Below, piece after piece: positions 36,535-48,900 of a stretch of DNA of 64,000 nt; position 1 is the first letter of the stretch; each line of letters opens with the position of its first letter. Origin of the DNA: Silene latifolia. Lineage: Eukaryota > Streptophyta > Magnoliopsida > Caryophyllales > Caryophyllaceae. The DNA lies in contig NC_133529.1 of the NCBI RefSeq assembly GCF_048544455.1, forward strand, positions 51,331,401-51,395,400, given 5' to 3'. The notes below the pieces were generated by a model that ran no database searches, was not told the origin of the DNA, and saw only the letters and a program-made list of their open reading frames with translations. The position numbers and the translations under genes were made by a program.

Positions 36535-37290
36535 GCCCCCTGTTGACATTTGAAGGAATAGTGAATTTGAAATCTTCACTATTCGTTTTTGAATTTGAAG
36601 TGGCGGTTTTAATCGCCGTTTGTTTGAATTTTTTGAAGGAAATAGCAAGGTTTAAATTTCGCTATTACGACTGAGGTGACGGTTTATGTGCCGCCGTTGA
36701 CATGTGAAGGAAATAGTGAATTTGGAATCTTCACTACTATTTTTGAAGTGACGGTTTATGTGCCGCCGTTGACATGTGAAGGAAATAGTGAATTGGGAAT
36801 CTTCACTATTACGTTTGAAGTGACGGTTTATGTGCCGCCGTAGACATGTGTGGTGAAAATAGTGGAATTTAATTTCCAACTATTATTTTGAAAATGACGG
36901 TTTTAACTGCCGTCGTTTGAATTTTGAGGAAATAGCGAATTTTGAATCTTCACTATTATTCTTGAAATTGAAAATTGGAGAAATAGTGAATTTTGAATTT
37001 TCCACTATTATTTTGTTTTTGAAATTGACGGTTTTAATCGCCGTCATGGTAATTTGAAGAAATAGTGAATTTTTGAAATTTTCACTATTATTTTGAAAAA
37101 ATGACGGTTTTAATTGGCGTCGTTGAAATTTGAAGAAATAGTGAATTTTGAACTTTTCACTATTTTTGAAGGGAAAATAGCGGTTTTGATCGCCGTTTGT
37201 TTGAAATTTTTGAAGGAAAATAGTGAATTTTGATTTCACTATTTGTTTTTGTATTTGCAAAATGACGGTCCTTAATATCGTCATTGAAAA
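36535..37290. repeat. Array of hairpin modules in F 3' region
   Basis: About ten modules alternate an inverted repeat AATAGTGAA...TTCACTATT (arms 9 bp, loop about 5-12 bp) with a phrase such as TGACGGTTTTAATCGCCGTC. Module length varies from about 65 to 95 bp. The middle three (about 36680-36850) are the most alike and contain GTGCCGCCGTTGACATGTGA. No coding potential; reading frames here are by-products. Confidence 0.82.
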
Positions 37291-39896
37291 CTTGAAGTTT
37301 AGTACGGGAAATTGGGCCAAAGCCCACAATTTCGCTTAAAGAGCAGGGAACACCTGATTGAGGCGCGAGCTACCTGGCGAACCAAGGGAGCTTCCCTATT
37401 TTTCTGTAAAAGACGCGAGAATGGCTTGCTCGTCATTCATTCTTCATCTTCCTCACACAAACTCGAAAACCCGCAAAAAAATCGCCATTGTTGGTCTCTA
37501 GCTTGCTTCCGTTCGTGCCATCATCAACAATGTCATCTCAAGGTATGTATTTCCTCTTGAATCCATTTGAATTTGTTGGTCTTTTAGCTAAATTGAATTA
37601 GGGCGAAAATTTTACCTTAGAAAATCGATTTGGGCGTTTTTGATTGAGCCCATTTCGAGTGACATTGATGATTGCATTAGGTTAGAAACCTGTTTAGGAG
37701 TATAGGGGTGCTTTTAGTTTGCATTTTGGTCTCCGTTCCCGCTCCCTATGTTCGAAAAACGTGAGTGAGGTGGAGAAACCGTCTCATCTCACAATGCCAA
37801 GTTTATTTGATTGGGTAGTGGGTCCCACTAGGTTGCATTGTAGTCGGGAAAGACCGTATTTACCATTATGGACCTTTGTTGGGTATTGTGGGCGAAATTG
37901 GAATTTTTGCCTTTTGTGACGGTCTTATGTCTGACAAAATAAGCACCTGTTTGGGCTTGAATTGAGTCAGTTTGCCTTGAAATGGACCTTATTGGTAGTT
38001 TAGGTCGCCTTGAGGCGTGATTAAATCACGTTTGCCTCTTTGCGGTCTTTTTGGATTTTTGACCGGTTTCTGCTCAAATTGGCGTATAAATTGCCTTTTT
38101 GAGCCGTAGAAAAATACCCCATTGCATTGGGAACGTATTTTGGTTTGTTGGCGGACCTTGTGTGGATCTTGGGGTGCCGTTTTTTGTTGTGGTTGTTTTG
38201 ACTCGTCTTTTGCTTGAAAAGAAGGGCGAGTCGTTTTTTGTGCGTTTTTTGTGAATTTTTTTTTGTTTGGCTGGATTTAGGCGGGATTGCCCTTGCTTTG
38301 CTTTGCCTTTGATTGCAGGGTACCATTTGGGACCTATGGGGTCTGTTGTGGAGGCCTTGGAGAAGGAGGATGATCCCGGAGGAGGAGAGGCGACTGTTTT
38401 TTTGTTACAGGCTTGGTTGTGTTTCTCCCTGGCGGCCTTTGCCCGGCGAATGATCGAGTATCGATCGTTGGTCGTTGTCTGCAGAGGTTCGGATGTCCGA
38501 TGAGTGGGGTTATGTACGGGCGCGTTATCCCATGTTGCCACTTTTGATTGTTGTCGAGTTCTGGGGATTAGGGGTCAACATCGGGGTAGCGTCCGTTGTC
38601 ATGGTCCCCTTTTGCTCTTGAATTCCGATGATTGGAGGTCAATGTCGGGGTAACGTGCTGGGTTACGATCCTCGGTTGTCGTGTCGTCCGAAGTCTGCCA
38701 GGCATCATTTTTCTTTTTGTTATGGAGTAGGAACGAGGTATTACCGTCATGGTAACCACCTCTGCTTCCGTTGTTGCTCCTCTGTTTCCCGTGTTGCTCC
38801 CTTTCTTTTCCGAGCGAAAGGATAGGGATTGCTTAGTTCGGTAGGTGGCGGATAGCCCCCATTTTTTTGTCTTAGGCCAGTGTCCGTATGATAGATGGTT
38901 GTTTTAGGCCAGTGTCTCTATGATAGATGTCTGTACTGGATCCTGTTTGTACGGTCAGTTGTCCGTATCAAACGTGTGACGATGTATTATGCGTGAGGCG
39001 GTTTGTATAAATTTGTTTTTGGATTGTAACTCATTTTGTGATTTTTGGCTTTTTTGTGTTGTATTTCGGAGGAGCGCTGCCGGCTGTCAATTCTCCTTTT
39101 CGCTTCGCACTAGTTCATGCATCGTTAGTGTAGAAAACAGGCAACAGGTAGCACGTATGCATAAACGTAAACACGTAAAAGCATTTGATTGAAAACAAAA
39201 TTAACCAAGATGACTTGAAGTTAAAATTGAAATGAATTTTGAAATTTTTTGCGACAAGTCGTCACGTTTGGACTCCCAAAAGGAATTAATTTGAAAATTG
39301 AGCAATTAACTCGTGTCGTGAACTAAATTGCGTTGAAATTGTTGAAATTGATTTGTGACTCGAAAAATTCAAACTCAAACCATCGGGGATGAATTTTAGA
39401 AAAGATTTTTACGCGTGTATTTGATTTTGATTTTCGTGAGGTCAAGACTCGAATTTGTGAGTGCTTGAAGATTGAGGAAAATTGATGTCATGTTATCAAT
39501 TCTCGATTTTTATTTTGATGGAAAATTGCGAAAAAGCGAAAAAATTTCGGAATTTTGATTGACATGGAAACGATCCGTCGCGGATCAGGGCGACTAGCCC
39601 TTCCCCCCTAAAAAAAGAAAGAAAAATCCGTACGTTTAAAGCTGCGGCATGGAAACCGTGTCGGATTTCGTAAAACGCGAAAACAAGGAAATGTGAGTGT
39701 GAAGAAACACAAAATGTCTTGGACCATCCCGAAGAGGCGCGAGCGTTCTGGCGGGAGGTCTGAGGTGTCAGGAGAAAACACAAGTTGAAAGAGACAAGTC
39801 AAAGCGGAAATCCTGGGAGAGGGCCTAAAAGGCGCGGCGTACTGGCGATGGGAGCCAGCTCTCCCCTTTTTCTGAAAAACGCGCTGATCATTTTTG
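37291..39896. other. Spacer upstream of the antisense ORF, with promoter-like modules
   Basis: This holds two similar modules, 37355-37425 and 39730-39890. Each has an AGGCGCG phrase, a CTGGCG a few bases later, and a C/T-rich line ending TTTTTCTG followed by an A-rich step and ACGCG. Between them are a candidate splice donor (AAG/GTATGT at 37541-37548, after ATGTCATCTC) and a candidate acceptor (TTTGATTGCAG ending 38318). A short duplicated unit TTAGGCCAGTGTC occurs near 38872 and 38904. No convincing protein is seen. Confidence 0.5.
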
Positions 39897-39905
39897 TATA
39901 AATAG
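39897..39905 (+). promoter_or_regulatory. TATA box before the antisense ORF
   Basis: TATAAATAG sits about 95 bp upstream of ATG 39992 on the plus strand, antisense to element F. It is followed by an A/C-rich stretch that would make a typical plant 5' UTR. Confidence 0.6.
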
Positions 39906-39991
39906 TGATGTTTGCGCTTCATTGTTTCATCATCCGAAACACAAAAACATCTCTACAAAACTTGTTCTTCTTCCACAAAAATATTTCATAG

Positions 39992-42900
39992 ATGCCTTTG
40001 AGAATGCGTTGCGATAATGGTGTCGGGATTTGTCGCCTCCCGAAAAGTATCAACTCATTTGCATGGGAGTTGGTCAATTGTTGGTGCTCTTTCAAGTCAA
40101 GGTGCAATCCTCATTCTTCGAAGCATGTTCTCGGTTTTGGGATTCGAAACACCATGTTTTCGTTTTCCCGAAAGGTGAAATTTGTCCTCTTGCCGAAGAA
40201 GTTGGAGCCATTGGTGGGTGGCCGGGTTGTGTTCCGGTGCTTCCTCCGACTCGGTTGTGCTACAAGGAGAAATTCCGTTCCATGTTGGGTTTGTCGACAA
40301 GTAAAGTCAACTTCCTTCTTGCTACACATGGTGTGGATATGTTGGCTCTTATCAACATCTTTTCCAACCGATTAGATGCCAATTTTTCGGAGGTGGCTAG
40401 GAGAAGGGCTCTTGCCATTTGCCTTGTCCATGTGTACCTCTTTGTTGATGTTTTGAAGAAGGAGGGGCCAAAATTTTATGGTAGCATGACCCTTATACAT
40501 GTGGTTGAGCAAATGGAGCATGGTAGAGATCCATCATGGTTGGTGCTTGGCGAGATCATCCAAGCTTTGGACAAGGAAGGCTCTTGTGGAGAAATTCCTT
40601 TATTTGGGTCCCCAAGGATCCTCCAAGTGTGGCTATTGGAGAGGCTAAGGTATGTAGAGCCTGCAGTTGATTCTTCTTCTTATTCCTTTCGTCGCCTTAC
40701 CATGAGGAAGAAGTTGTACTCGGATAGTTTTGCTTCTACCGAGGCTTATTGGGCCACAAGATTGGCGGAGGAGGGTGGTCCTCACATCCGTTGGGTGGTG
40801 CCATGGTGGCACTTGAGGTCCTTCATTGGTGTAATACCCCGTATTTTATATAATCGATTAAACGGATATTATTATATATTAGTATTATACATTTTATATT
40901 GGTTGCATCGTAATATCGTGAATGTTATTAAGTCGGGTTTATATCGTATATGTTGAGTCGGGCTACATCACATTTTGTCTTTTGGGTCAAGAATTACCCA
41001 TCTGCATTTATCCAACGACCATACCCGTTTAACCCATTTGCCGTACCCGGAACATGTAACACCATTTACCCTAAACCTAATCTAAGAGCCGCTCTCCCTC
41101 TCCCCTCTTTTCATTTTATCATTCATAAAACCATTTCTAAACCTAGAGAAAGGGAGAGGAAGAAGAATTGTCGAGCCTTTCATTTGATTGAAGATTTCTC
41201 ATCGATTCCAACCTAATTCGATTTCCCTGTTTGTAAGTCGATTTCATTCCATTGTTTATACTGTTTTAAATTGTTCGTCTTCAAAAAGTTTGAAAAGAGA
41301 GTCCTGTTTATTTGATGTCTAGTTTATGCATATAAAATCTCATAGTCAAATTCTTTATGGTTTGTCCTAGGTGATTTATTTATGAACATGTCGCTGAAAA
41401 GTCCGCGAATCTGATTTGGTTGTGGAAAATGATTTGCAACACTAATTTTTATGTCGATTCAGTTATGAGGCTTCTTCATACATCATCTTTGTAGAGTCTA
41501 GATGATAATAGGATTTGGAATTACTGCAAAATAATGTTTTAAACTCGTTTTAAGAATCAATACTTTTTATGCGACGGTTTCTGTCAGTTTTTGGAAATCA
41601 GTCTGAAAACTCTTGATAAGTTTGGAATTTGAGAAAAACACGTTAGATATAAATTTGTAGCTAAGACTCATGGGGTTCCAATCCAATTGGCCTTGTATCA
41701 ATTTGATTTTTCTGGAATTAGTTATGTATTTTATTCCGAGTCTGTCATGTCTTTGGAAAATCGGGAAAAATCGTGTTTGTTCTTTAAGTTGATATTCCTA
41801 TTAAGTTATGATGAGTCTAGGTTATGTGCATGATTATTTGATTGAGTAGGTGGTAATTATACATAATTATGTTATGTAGGTGATGGATATGTGAAGGATC
41901 ATAATTGATTGCTTGTGTGCTTGGATTGCGAAAAGGTAGGGAAATACACTTGACTTATTATCGTTGTTGTTGAATGGTGTTGACTTGTTTGTGTTTCATA
42001 TGACCAAACTGTGAACGTTGACGTGATTCGTGGTTGTTGATTCATGTTATGATTCATATCCTGGAATGTGCTTGACTGAATTGATCGTATTGAGTATATT
42101 ATCACAACATTCTGTGAACCGAGCATGATTCTATGATTTACCAGTTCAATGATATACATATTGTGTTGCATTAATTTCTTGAGCATTCATATGCATTGGA
42201 GATGGAGGATGTTGTGGTGACGTGGTGTGGTGATGATGATGTTGTGATAAGGCCCGGGCGGGTTCTGCAGACTTGCCTGGTGTCCTCTCATGAAGTAGCG
42301 GGCAGATCGGCTACGGTCGATATATAGTCTACCGGGGATCGGTATGGTCTGGGCGTTCGGGTTATGAGATATGAGTTGAGATGGAGGTGGAGGTGACGGA
42401 GGAGCATGCATATCATATTTTGTTGTTTCATTGTATTCCCTACTCAACCTCGTGGTTGACCCTGTGTATTCGTGAACACCGGTGACGATCCAAATATTGG
42501 GAGCGAGACTTGACGGGTTTATGAGATAGGATGGGAGCTTGATGGGCGTGAGACACTTTGGATCGAAGACTTAGTAGCTAGATCATCATTTAGAAGACTT
42601 TCACTTTTATTTATGTTAGTTCTTTGTAATTTGATGTAAATGAGATTTTGTAAAAAGTTAAGTTAAAGAAATTATGTAATTTGCCTTGGAATTTAATTTG
42701 TTATTCACTACCTCGGGAAACCGAGATGGTAACAGTCCGGTTTATTAGGGAATGTCTTGCTAGAGGCTCCTTTATAAATCGGGGTGTTACAATGGGGTTG
42801 CCCGCTTCGGGTGCTAGTCCTCGTTCTTTGATGGTGGCGGGTTTGAAGGTTGCTTCCTTCATTTACCCCGAAAGGCTCATGAGGCAAATGGGGCGTCAAC

Positions 42901-43457
42901 AAAAGGTGCCCGCTCAAGATACCCTTGTCCAAGAGAATGTTTTCCGGAACTCCGAGCTTGTGGAGGTCTTCGAAAGATGGTGGGCCACTCGGCCGCTTTG
43001 GGAGGTACAAAACCCCGTTGCCACGACATGGGTGACTCCCGCTTATGTCAAGTGGTCACGCACTCCGTCCTTGGAAGAGAGGTCCAAATCCCGTAAGGAC
43101 GAGGTTGTCGACTTGAAGTATCGAGAGGTTGGCAAGGCCAACCGTGCCTTCTTTGAGGATTATGTTGATGGAGCTAGCCCGGACGTGATGAGGCCACCAA
43201 AGAGGAGAAGCTCGGGTTCTAAGAACATGGTGGGCCGTGCATTGGCTCGTTTCGGGTCGAACATGGGGTCTTGTGCTAGACCAGAGGCCGTCGCCGTCTT
43301 AGATCCGTTGAGGATCTGTTCCGAGGAGGAAATCCATGCTAGGCGGGCCAACGAGAAGAACAAGGGGAAGATGTACCCCGAGGAAAAGACAAGGGTAGAA
43401 TGGAATAGTGAAGACCTCCATTACCCATTCTATTATTATGTTATATTAGTGTTGTGA
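39992..43457 (+). pseudogene. Antisense ORF with plant mobile domain, split by solo LTR I
   Basis: The first part lies at 39992-40829. ATG 39992 starts one frame, but the conserved frame opens only from about 40018 after a stop, so a one-base shift near 40030 is likely. The conserved frame reads SSFFEACSRFW and FPKGEICPLAEEVGA, the pattern of the plant mobile domain (PMD) in which a FP.GE..P.LEDV line is typical; HIRWVVPWWHLRSF follows. The second part (42797-43457) continues in frame after the insertion (LPASGASPRSLM, SFIYPERLMRQMG) and ends with VILVL. Total about 485 residues. Antisense PMD-like ORFs are known in Tat elements. Their function is not established. Confidence 0.7.
40830..42791. 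mobile_element. Solo LTR I in the antisense ORF
   Basis: A 1962-bp segment starts TGTAATACCCCG and ends CGGGGTGTTACA, near-perfect inverted ends typical of some Ty3/gypsy LTRs (possibly chromovirus). Flanks ATTGG (40825-40829) and ATGGG (42792-42796) look like a 5-bp target duplication with one mismatch. Removing the LTR and one duplication restores the host reading frame. No interior, primer site or polypurine tract is present. Short frames inside it (40950-41216, 42187-42447) are not genes. Confidence 0.85.
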
Positions 43458-44243
43458 ATTTTTATTATGTTGTACTAGCTAGTTATTGTGTGTTTTGTGC
43501 TAGTTTTATTATGTGAGGTGTTTTAGTTGACACCTTTGCTTTGACAAGTTGTAGACTCGTCAAGCTTTATTTGTTGCTGAAATTGTAATCCCTCCCATTA
43601 TTAATTAAATAAGAGGATTGCTCGTGTCGAAAATTGTGAACGCTTGTTTCTTCCATCCATTTTGTAAAGGCAATTCGGCATGAATCGTCCTAAACATTTG
43701 CACTTGGGAAAGTGGGATTTTTGTAGGAAGGGAGAAAGGCTCTTTTTGGTATTTTGTGTGGAAGGGAATGGTTTTCCCTATCTCTTTTTTTTATGGGGAT
43801 GTTTTTTGTATATGGGGGTTTTTGTCATATGGCGATGGTTGTTTTTGATTATGGGGATGGTTATATCCTTCTTGTGTAAGAAAGGACTGCCTACGTATTC
43901 ACCTGAAGAGGTGAAATCAAACCATGATCGTAGTTCGAAATGTTTTGTAAATTTTGATTGGGTTTTGTGGTTGTATCCCTCATGTATAAGAGGGACTGCC
44001 TACGTATCCACCTGAAGAGGTGAAATTAAACCATGCTCGTAGTTCAGAGGTTTTTGTTTGTTTTAGTGCAAATGGATGTTGCCTTTGACAGATCAAAGGA
44101 CATTCGAAACGGGCAAGGTTCCGCAACTTAGACTCGATAAAACATGCAATTTCAAATCAGAACGCGTTTGAGGAACTTGACTTGAAAAGGGTTAAGATGG
44201 ATGCTAGTTGTAAAACTAGGCTTGTATCGTTGGTTGTTACGGT
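43458..44243. other. Spacer between antisense ORF and pol of F
   Basis: About 0.8 kb between two convergent frames. It contains two copies of a ~50-bp phrase with GGACTGCCTACGTAT and ACCTGAAGAGGTGAAAT (about 43892-43943 and 43990-44042). The frame 43680-44015 is hydrophobic but matches nothing I know. Confidence 0.6.
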
Positions 44244-44663
44244 TCAAGGGTAGTATTTCTTGAGTTGGTCTAGGTTGGTCGGGTTTGTAAAATCCTCCCT
44301 ATCTAGGTCACTCAGTCTCACTGCGCCCCCCGAAAGTATTTTCTTGACCAGGTATGGCCCGGCCTAGTTAGGTTTGAATTTTCCCCTCGGATCGACGGGT
44401 AGCGGTGCTCGAACTGACTTGATGACCAAGTCGCCCTCCTGGATGTTCCTGGGTTTGACCCTCTTGTTGAATGCCCGTTGTATATGTCGTTGGTATAGCT
44501 GGACGTTGTGCCAGGCGTTGAGTCGCCGTTCGTCTAGAAGAGTGAGTTGCTCGTACCTTCGACGGGTCCATTCCGCCTCAGGGACTTGACTCTCCAGTAG
44601 GATGCGCAGAGATGGGACCTCTAACTCTACCGGTTAAACTGCCTTCATACCGTATGCTAGGTA
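44244..44663 (-). pseudogene. Integrase C-terminal part of element F
   Basis: On the minus strand the frame reads AYGMKAV, ESQVPEAEWTRRRYEQL, QEGDLVIKSVRAPLPVDPRG, ...GPYLVKKILSGGAVRLSD and ends KYYP before TGA at 44244-44246. These are the conserved lines of the Tat integrase C-terminus. Two in-frame stops break it: TAA at 44634-44636 and TAG at 44364-44366, the latter fitting TGG-to-TAG in the NWxGPY line. It joins the part at 53437 in phase once copia element B and one target duplication are removed. Confidence 0.88.
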
Positions 44664-45942
44664 TGAAAGGAAATGTAGATCTTTATACTAACATATTCAT
44701 ATATATTTTAATTTAATTTGTCATAAAATTAATAAGTGATCTTATGCATGCAAACTAATAAACAATATAAAGAAGAAACCATCATCTTACATTGTGATTT
44801 TCGGATATATGGGCACAAGTTAGTTCTCCTACTCACTTGTTCTTGAGCTCTCCAAATGGAAGAACAAGGATTCAAGTATAGAATCCCTCCCAAAAGCATA
44901 TACCCAAGGAAATCTCTTAATAACTAATATTATTTAGATCTATTAGTAATATTAGTTTTACTATAAAATTGACACAAAATAAATTGCATTTTTACTCTTG
45001 AAAAATTCGGTCAAGAGGTGGTATTTTTGTGAGATTTTATTTCTCTAGAATTATCATAAATTGTAGAGAGTTTTTGATGCATTTTCTTACTCTAGAAAAT
45101 TAGATGGAAAGAATGAATAATTATGTGAAAGAGAAAGGCTCTTCTCTTTCTTGTGGAGTGGCCGAAAAAATGCATTGGGTAGTATGCCCAATGCATTTCA
45201 TTTTTGCTCTTCTCTAAAAGTAGGTGTGCATGGCTACTATTTAGATATGATAATTGTGTTTTTCACTCAAGATAAAAACACAATACATATCTTACACTCC
45301 CTCCTCATTTTCGGTTTTTAGGCATAAAATGGAGAATCCATTTTATTTTTGTCATTTGTCAAATTTGTCACATGTAACATGTTACATGACATGTCACAAT
45401 GTAATGTATTTTTAACATATTAAAAATCAACATACTCATAAAATATGTCATTTACAAAATCGACTAGTAATTCATAATTACTTGTACCAAAAATGTTTCC
45501 AAATTATAAACTACAACATTCTGTATTTATAATAATTTATTCATTCCGTTTCAATTGTTTCTGTAAACAATAATTTCATCTAAGTAATAAAAATAATTCG
45601 ATTACTTAGACCGTGTCTCATTTAATCATATTTACAATAAGATACGTAAATTATACTCACAAAATCATCCGTCAATTTTAAGCAATTTAATTAACTCGTA
45701 TCGGTATACGATCAATTAAATAATCAATTAAGAGTATTTCCCTATAGGTATGACCTAAGGGGATCAACTGATCACCACCGTCGCACGACAGTAATGTCAA
45801 ACTCTAGTCAGCCAATCATTACCGATATGTGTGGACCAGTTGACTGTAAAATATTACATCCCACATGTATTCTTAAAATGAGATTTAATAATGATATTTA
45901 AATCATGTGATCGCACTATTGTTGAGGACACATTTCCCAACA
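44664..45942 (-). repeat. 3' LTR of element B
   Basis: TGAAAGGAAATG to ATTTCCCAACA on the plus strand. Differences from the partner are few, such as AAGTTAGTTC against AAGTGAGTTC and GATCTATTAG against GATCTAGTAG. Confidence 0.93.
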
Positions 45943-45955
45943 ATCTCCCACTTGT
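45943..45955 (-). promoter_or_regulatory. Polypurine tract of element B
   Basis: The minus strand reads ACAAGTGGGAGAT before the LTR start, identical to that of element A. Confidence 0.88.
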
Positions 45956-48900
45956 CCTCGACAAGTGTGCGTCACCAATTCTCTTGTCCTATTACTATCT
46001 CCCACTCAATGCAAGGTGTCTTTCAGGTCGTACTTGCAAGTGATCATATCGAGAGTGGTTTCCTCGATCTGGAGAATAACTGTTTGACCGGATTTATCCA
46101 CTCTGGATACCTTCCGAGCGTGGCCACGCATTTTCAGTTCATTACTCCTCGAGTGGCCCTGAGATATTGTTTTAACCCTGACAAGGGGATGGACAATTCC
46201 TATCGCACTCATTCCCTTCGACTAGCCACAGCCATCATAACCCAAAATATGCCCATTTGACCCCATTTACGAAGGTCGTAGTAACACAAATCAAAGTTAA
46301 TCTGAAACTGTGCCATCTTAGGTGAATAGTCTTTAGTCAAAAGAATCGACTCATTAGAATACTATAGTAGCTCTCGCCACGACCAGGCTATATAAATTTG
46401 CCAGAACTCTATAAGCGGTCATAAGGCCCGACAAAGTGTTCCTAACAGTCTGCCTATGTGATCGACTAGTCATCTCACATGACTGTATGGCACTTGAACT
46501 TGCCATCAATCGCATCACACTCTAGTCACTTCGAGACGTCACCTCATACAAGTGACTATGGGCGAATACAATGCTAATCCGTGTTCACTTTAACGGGGTT
46601 CAATGTTGTCTCTACAACCCGTTTGGATGTAACAAAGTATAATAATAGAGTTTTAAAATAAAACTCGAACGACAAATGCGATTATCACATATGAATAGTC
46701 AATGCTTGATTACTATTCATGTTCTATAATCTAATTTGATCTTGTATGTAGTTGTTCATTTCAATTCAATTGAAATGACATGACTCATCATGTTTAGCCT
46801 TTGAGAAGGCTTTGGTTAGTAGGTTTTATCAATTTCTTGTACCTTACTCAACCTTACTACATACTCGTTTTCCTTTGTAATGTATACATTTGCATTACAA
46901 AACCTTCTGAGTACGTGTCGAGATCCAATCAAGACATAGGCCCTTTAGTCTAAGAATAGCTCCCACTATTTTCACAGTGTGCGGGACTCATCCTTCTTGC
47001 ACATCTCATGATTGCAAGTGTACTCAATTTCCGTTATAAATATCTCTCATTGTTTTTTATTGCCTAGAACGATTCTAGAAAATCTACTTCTTATTTAATA
47101 TTGCCACAATGGTATCATAACCATCCTAAAGTGTTTTGATTATGGTCTTGTCGGAAACCATGCGCAATCTCAATTGTCAATTGTCACTTGTGTAACACCC
47201 TTACACAAAATTGCATCATAAACACTTTGCATCATAGCCTTAATGCTTCTGCAAGCACTTAAGGGTAATCTTTATGGCTTACTAGGTAAAGATTACTTGA
47301 ATTCGATTTTGAAAACAATTCATCATACTCAAAGTATATGAAGTGTTATACATCATTTCCTTTTAATTGATTTGGCAGCGGAAGCAAATGAAATCAATCA
47401 AATATGTTCAATTTAATTGAACTAGTCATGAATCTTATCAACATAAGACTTCTTACTGACGCTAATATCATGTGGATTTATCTTCATAAATCCGGATATT
47501 CAAGATGTATTATAATACTCCAAAAGTCTTAAATCATTCTCAATGATCAATATGTCATCCACATATCGGACTAATTAAAAATTCCGTAACTCCCACTAAA
47601 CTCCATGTATAAACACAACTTCTCTACTTATCGAGAAAAGTTTTATAACATGATCAAAACAATGATTCTAACTCATTGATGTCCTACTTAAGACCATCTC
47701 TTAAGTTGCACATTATCTTAGGATTGCAAGAATCTATAAAACTCATGACATGTATTGAATACATTCCTTCTTTTGAAGAAGTGGGTTTTAGATTCACATG
47801 CTGTATGCGTATCCTCATAATGAAATACAATCCCTAAGAAGATCCAAATAGACTTAAGCATTTCAATTAGTGCAAAACCCTTTGCAACCAATCTTGTTTT
47901 GAAATATCTCTTTATTAGTGCAAAACCTTTTGACACTAATCAAGCCCTTTTGTTTCGGATTTTCATGGCTCTAAGCCTTGTATTGAGTTGTGACTTAAAC
48001 ACTCTTATGTAAGTCATATGTTCATTACTTTCTAGAAGTAATCAACTTGAATTAAACAATTTCTTTTGTAAGTTATAAGCTCTTTTTACTTTCTTAAAAG
48101 TAGCATGAATTCATCATTTTTAACAAGTGACGAATTTAACCTCCTAGGTTTTGAAGAAACAATGTCTTACACAAAAACGTCTCATGTAGCGAAGAAAGAC
48201 CAGTTTCTTACGACATAACATCCTCTGTGGCATTCTTTGTGGCTCTTGAATAATTTCTCCCACTCTGTCTTCTAGAAATAAACTTGTATTTTAGAAAGAC
48301 AGCTTCACGAGCCGTAAACCCGTCGTACTCGTGATAATTGTAAAGGGAAAAATGAGCATTTGTTTCTTGTGAAAACTTACAAACATGGTACCCTTACCAT
48401 TTCATATCTCATATGATTCGATTTAGTGGAAAAATAATTTAGACAAAAATGATAAAATCCCCAAAAGGATCAAGTAACTCAAAGTAACTTGATTGAAGTC
48501 CAAATCATATCGAATAGCGTTTGATTTCTTATCCAACCACACATTAATCCATAATGCGTGCTAAGAGAGATTAACTTGTGATACTATATCACATTTCCTT
48601 TGGCTTATATCAAAGTCTTCACTTTGATAATCCCATCACGACTAAATCGTGATTCCTTGAACTCTTTAAACTTCTTCAAAGATTTTTCTATTTACCTGAT
48701 TAAGTGAACACATTAGCGTCAACTTAAATCGTTGGTAAAAGAAAATGATCAACCTATTTTGGATCAATGATTTACAACCTCGATATCCTTTTCAACCAAA
48801 AGGCACGAGACATCTTGCTTTGAATACAAGATACGCATATACCATTAACAATCTAATGGTTTCAAGAGTACTCGATAACTCTTTGCGTTAATCATTCCCG

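Noticed and set aside
37312..37560. 82-codon frame as an independent gene
   Set aside because: No family match; kept only as part of a possible spliced leader of the antisense transcript.
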